A stretch of DNA of 5,638 nucleotides from Myxococcales bacterium (GTDB lineage: Bacteria > Myxococcota_C > UBA6777), in assembly GCA_027005175.1 (NCBI GenBank), contig JALTMC010000307.1, positions 1 to 5,638 of the forward strand, in the 5' to 3' direction. Positions 5,206-5,638 of the stretch are shown here, one piece after another. The position numbers were made by a program, and so were the translations under genes. Under the pieces are notes generated by a model that was given only the letters and a program-made list of their open reading frames with translations, searched no databases and was not told where the DNA came from. Position 1 is the stretch's first letter, and each line of letters starts with the position of its first letter.

Positions 5206-5466
5206 TCGTTTCTCACTGAGTGTCACTTCCTCCCAGAACAAGTCTTCAACATTGTCGCGCGGAAAAGATGTCAAGGACTTGAAGCGTTTCGCTTTTGCCG
5301 AAAGCAATCCTTTACTTCTTTGAGCACGACGATAGAATCGATTGTTCTGGGGAAAATGTGTTTTGTCATGATCTCTTTCGCCGCCCCGAACGTGATCAGT
5401 GAGGGGGTCTGTGATAACGTGTCGTCAGTGGCTGCGAAAGAATCGAGAATGCGAGTGATGCAGCAG
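5206..5466. other. Intergenic stretch between two minus-strand genes
   Basis: About 260 nt lie between the stop of the right-edge gene and the start of the YdbC-like gene. Apart from the promoter candidate I find only an in-frame open extension of the YdbC-like frame (back to a TGA near 5425) and a 32-codon frame from ATG 5370. Neither shows recognisable protein features. Two AACGTG boxes occur at about 5389 and 5415 on the plus strand, without clear meaning. Confidence 0.4.
5246..5274 (-). promoter_or_regulatory. Possible sigma-70 promoter of the YdbC-like gene
   Basis: A perfect TTGACA (5274-5269) is followed after 17 nt by TGTTGA (5251-5246), a poor -10 with three of six consensus bases. 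Transcription would begin near 5240, about 35 nt before ATG 5205 and downstream of TTG 5307, which agrees with the chosen start. The weak -10 keeps this tentative. Confidence 0.25.
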
Positions 5467-5637
5467 TTACTCTGGAGCCTGCCCGGTTCGTTCGCAAATC
5501 AGGTCCTGCAGCAGGTGCTCTACATACAACATCTCCCCTACAGTATGCCCTCCCATTTGCAGTTTATTGATTCCCATCAATGTTCGAATCATCGAAAACA
5601 GATCCCCCACATCCATATTTCCACTTTTTGCTTTGGC
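5467..5637 (-). CDS. C-terminal end of an unrecognised protein, cut by the right edge
   Basis: Fifty-six residues are read on the minus strand to a TAA at 5469-5467, with no stop up to the window edge. The segment has GNMDVGDLFSMIRTLMGINK, then LQMGGHTVGEMLYVEHLLQD and ends ERTGQAPE. It has an amphipathic helical look with many Met, Leu and Ile residues, which suggests a real soluble protein end rather than a chance frame. I recognise no family. Internal ATG codons exist, so it could also be a small complete protein, but no clear RBS precedes them. It runs in the same direction as the YdbC-like gene, about 260 nt away. Confidence 0.45.
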   Translation of the reverse strand, partial: AKAKSGNMDVGDLFSMIRTLMGINKLQMGGHTVGEMLYVEHLLQDLICERTGQAPE

Positions 5638-5638
5638 A

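Noticed and set aside
5275-5372. A 32-codon minus-strand frame from ATG 5370
   Set aside because: It is short, unrecognised and overlaps the open extension of another frame; only a weak GAG precedes it.

Overview
The window looks like an accessory region from a Gram-negative bacterium. It contains an RHS (rearrangement hotspot) polymorphic-toxin locus, a transposase scrap, two apparent housekeeping-type genes and two genes on the far right. The DUF938 methyltransferase and the FemAB-like GNAT protein (PF04339) are typical of Proteobacteria and other Gram-negatives. The RHS core and a 'PRLDRG'-type palindrome fit the same picture. I cannot name a genus: the YdbC-like protein has its best-known relatives in Bacillota, and the transposase families occur widely.

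Positions 1-1910 (minus strand) are RHS territory, read from high to low coordinates. First comes the C-terminal tail of an RHS protein, cut off at its 5' side near 1895, which ends in a variable toxin-like domain. A 173-residue presumed immunity gene follows, with a 4-bp ATGA overlap. Directly after its stop comes a second stretch of RHS core sequence that has lost a large internal piece, with a frame change at about 157-161, and runs off the left edge. This is the layout of displaced ('orphan') RHS tips.

Positions 1911-2400 are a mobile-element scar. A 30-bp tandem duplication carries a ribosome binding site and start codon. It precedes a short frame that joins an IS701-like transposase N-terminus to a central piece of an ISAzo13-like transposase.

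Positions 2434-4292 (plus strand) hold a probable two-gene operon: a DUF938 SAM-dependent methyltransferase and a DUF482/PF04339 FemAB-like acyltransferase. A 35-bp tandem repeat lies between them. Each copy carries a start codon and a 12-codon mini-ORF whose TGA overlaps the next ATG, so the second gene is preceded by a chain of two coupled mini-ORFs.

Positions 4293-5638: after a convergent intergenic region come, on the minus strand, a two-domain YdbC-like (DUF4937) protein and the C-terminal end of an unrecognised protein entering from the right edge. No rRNA, tRNA or CRISPR array was seen.
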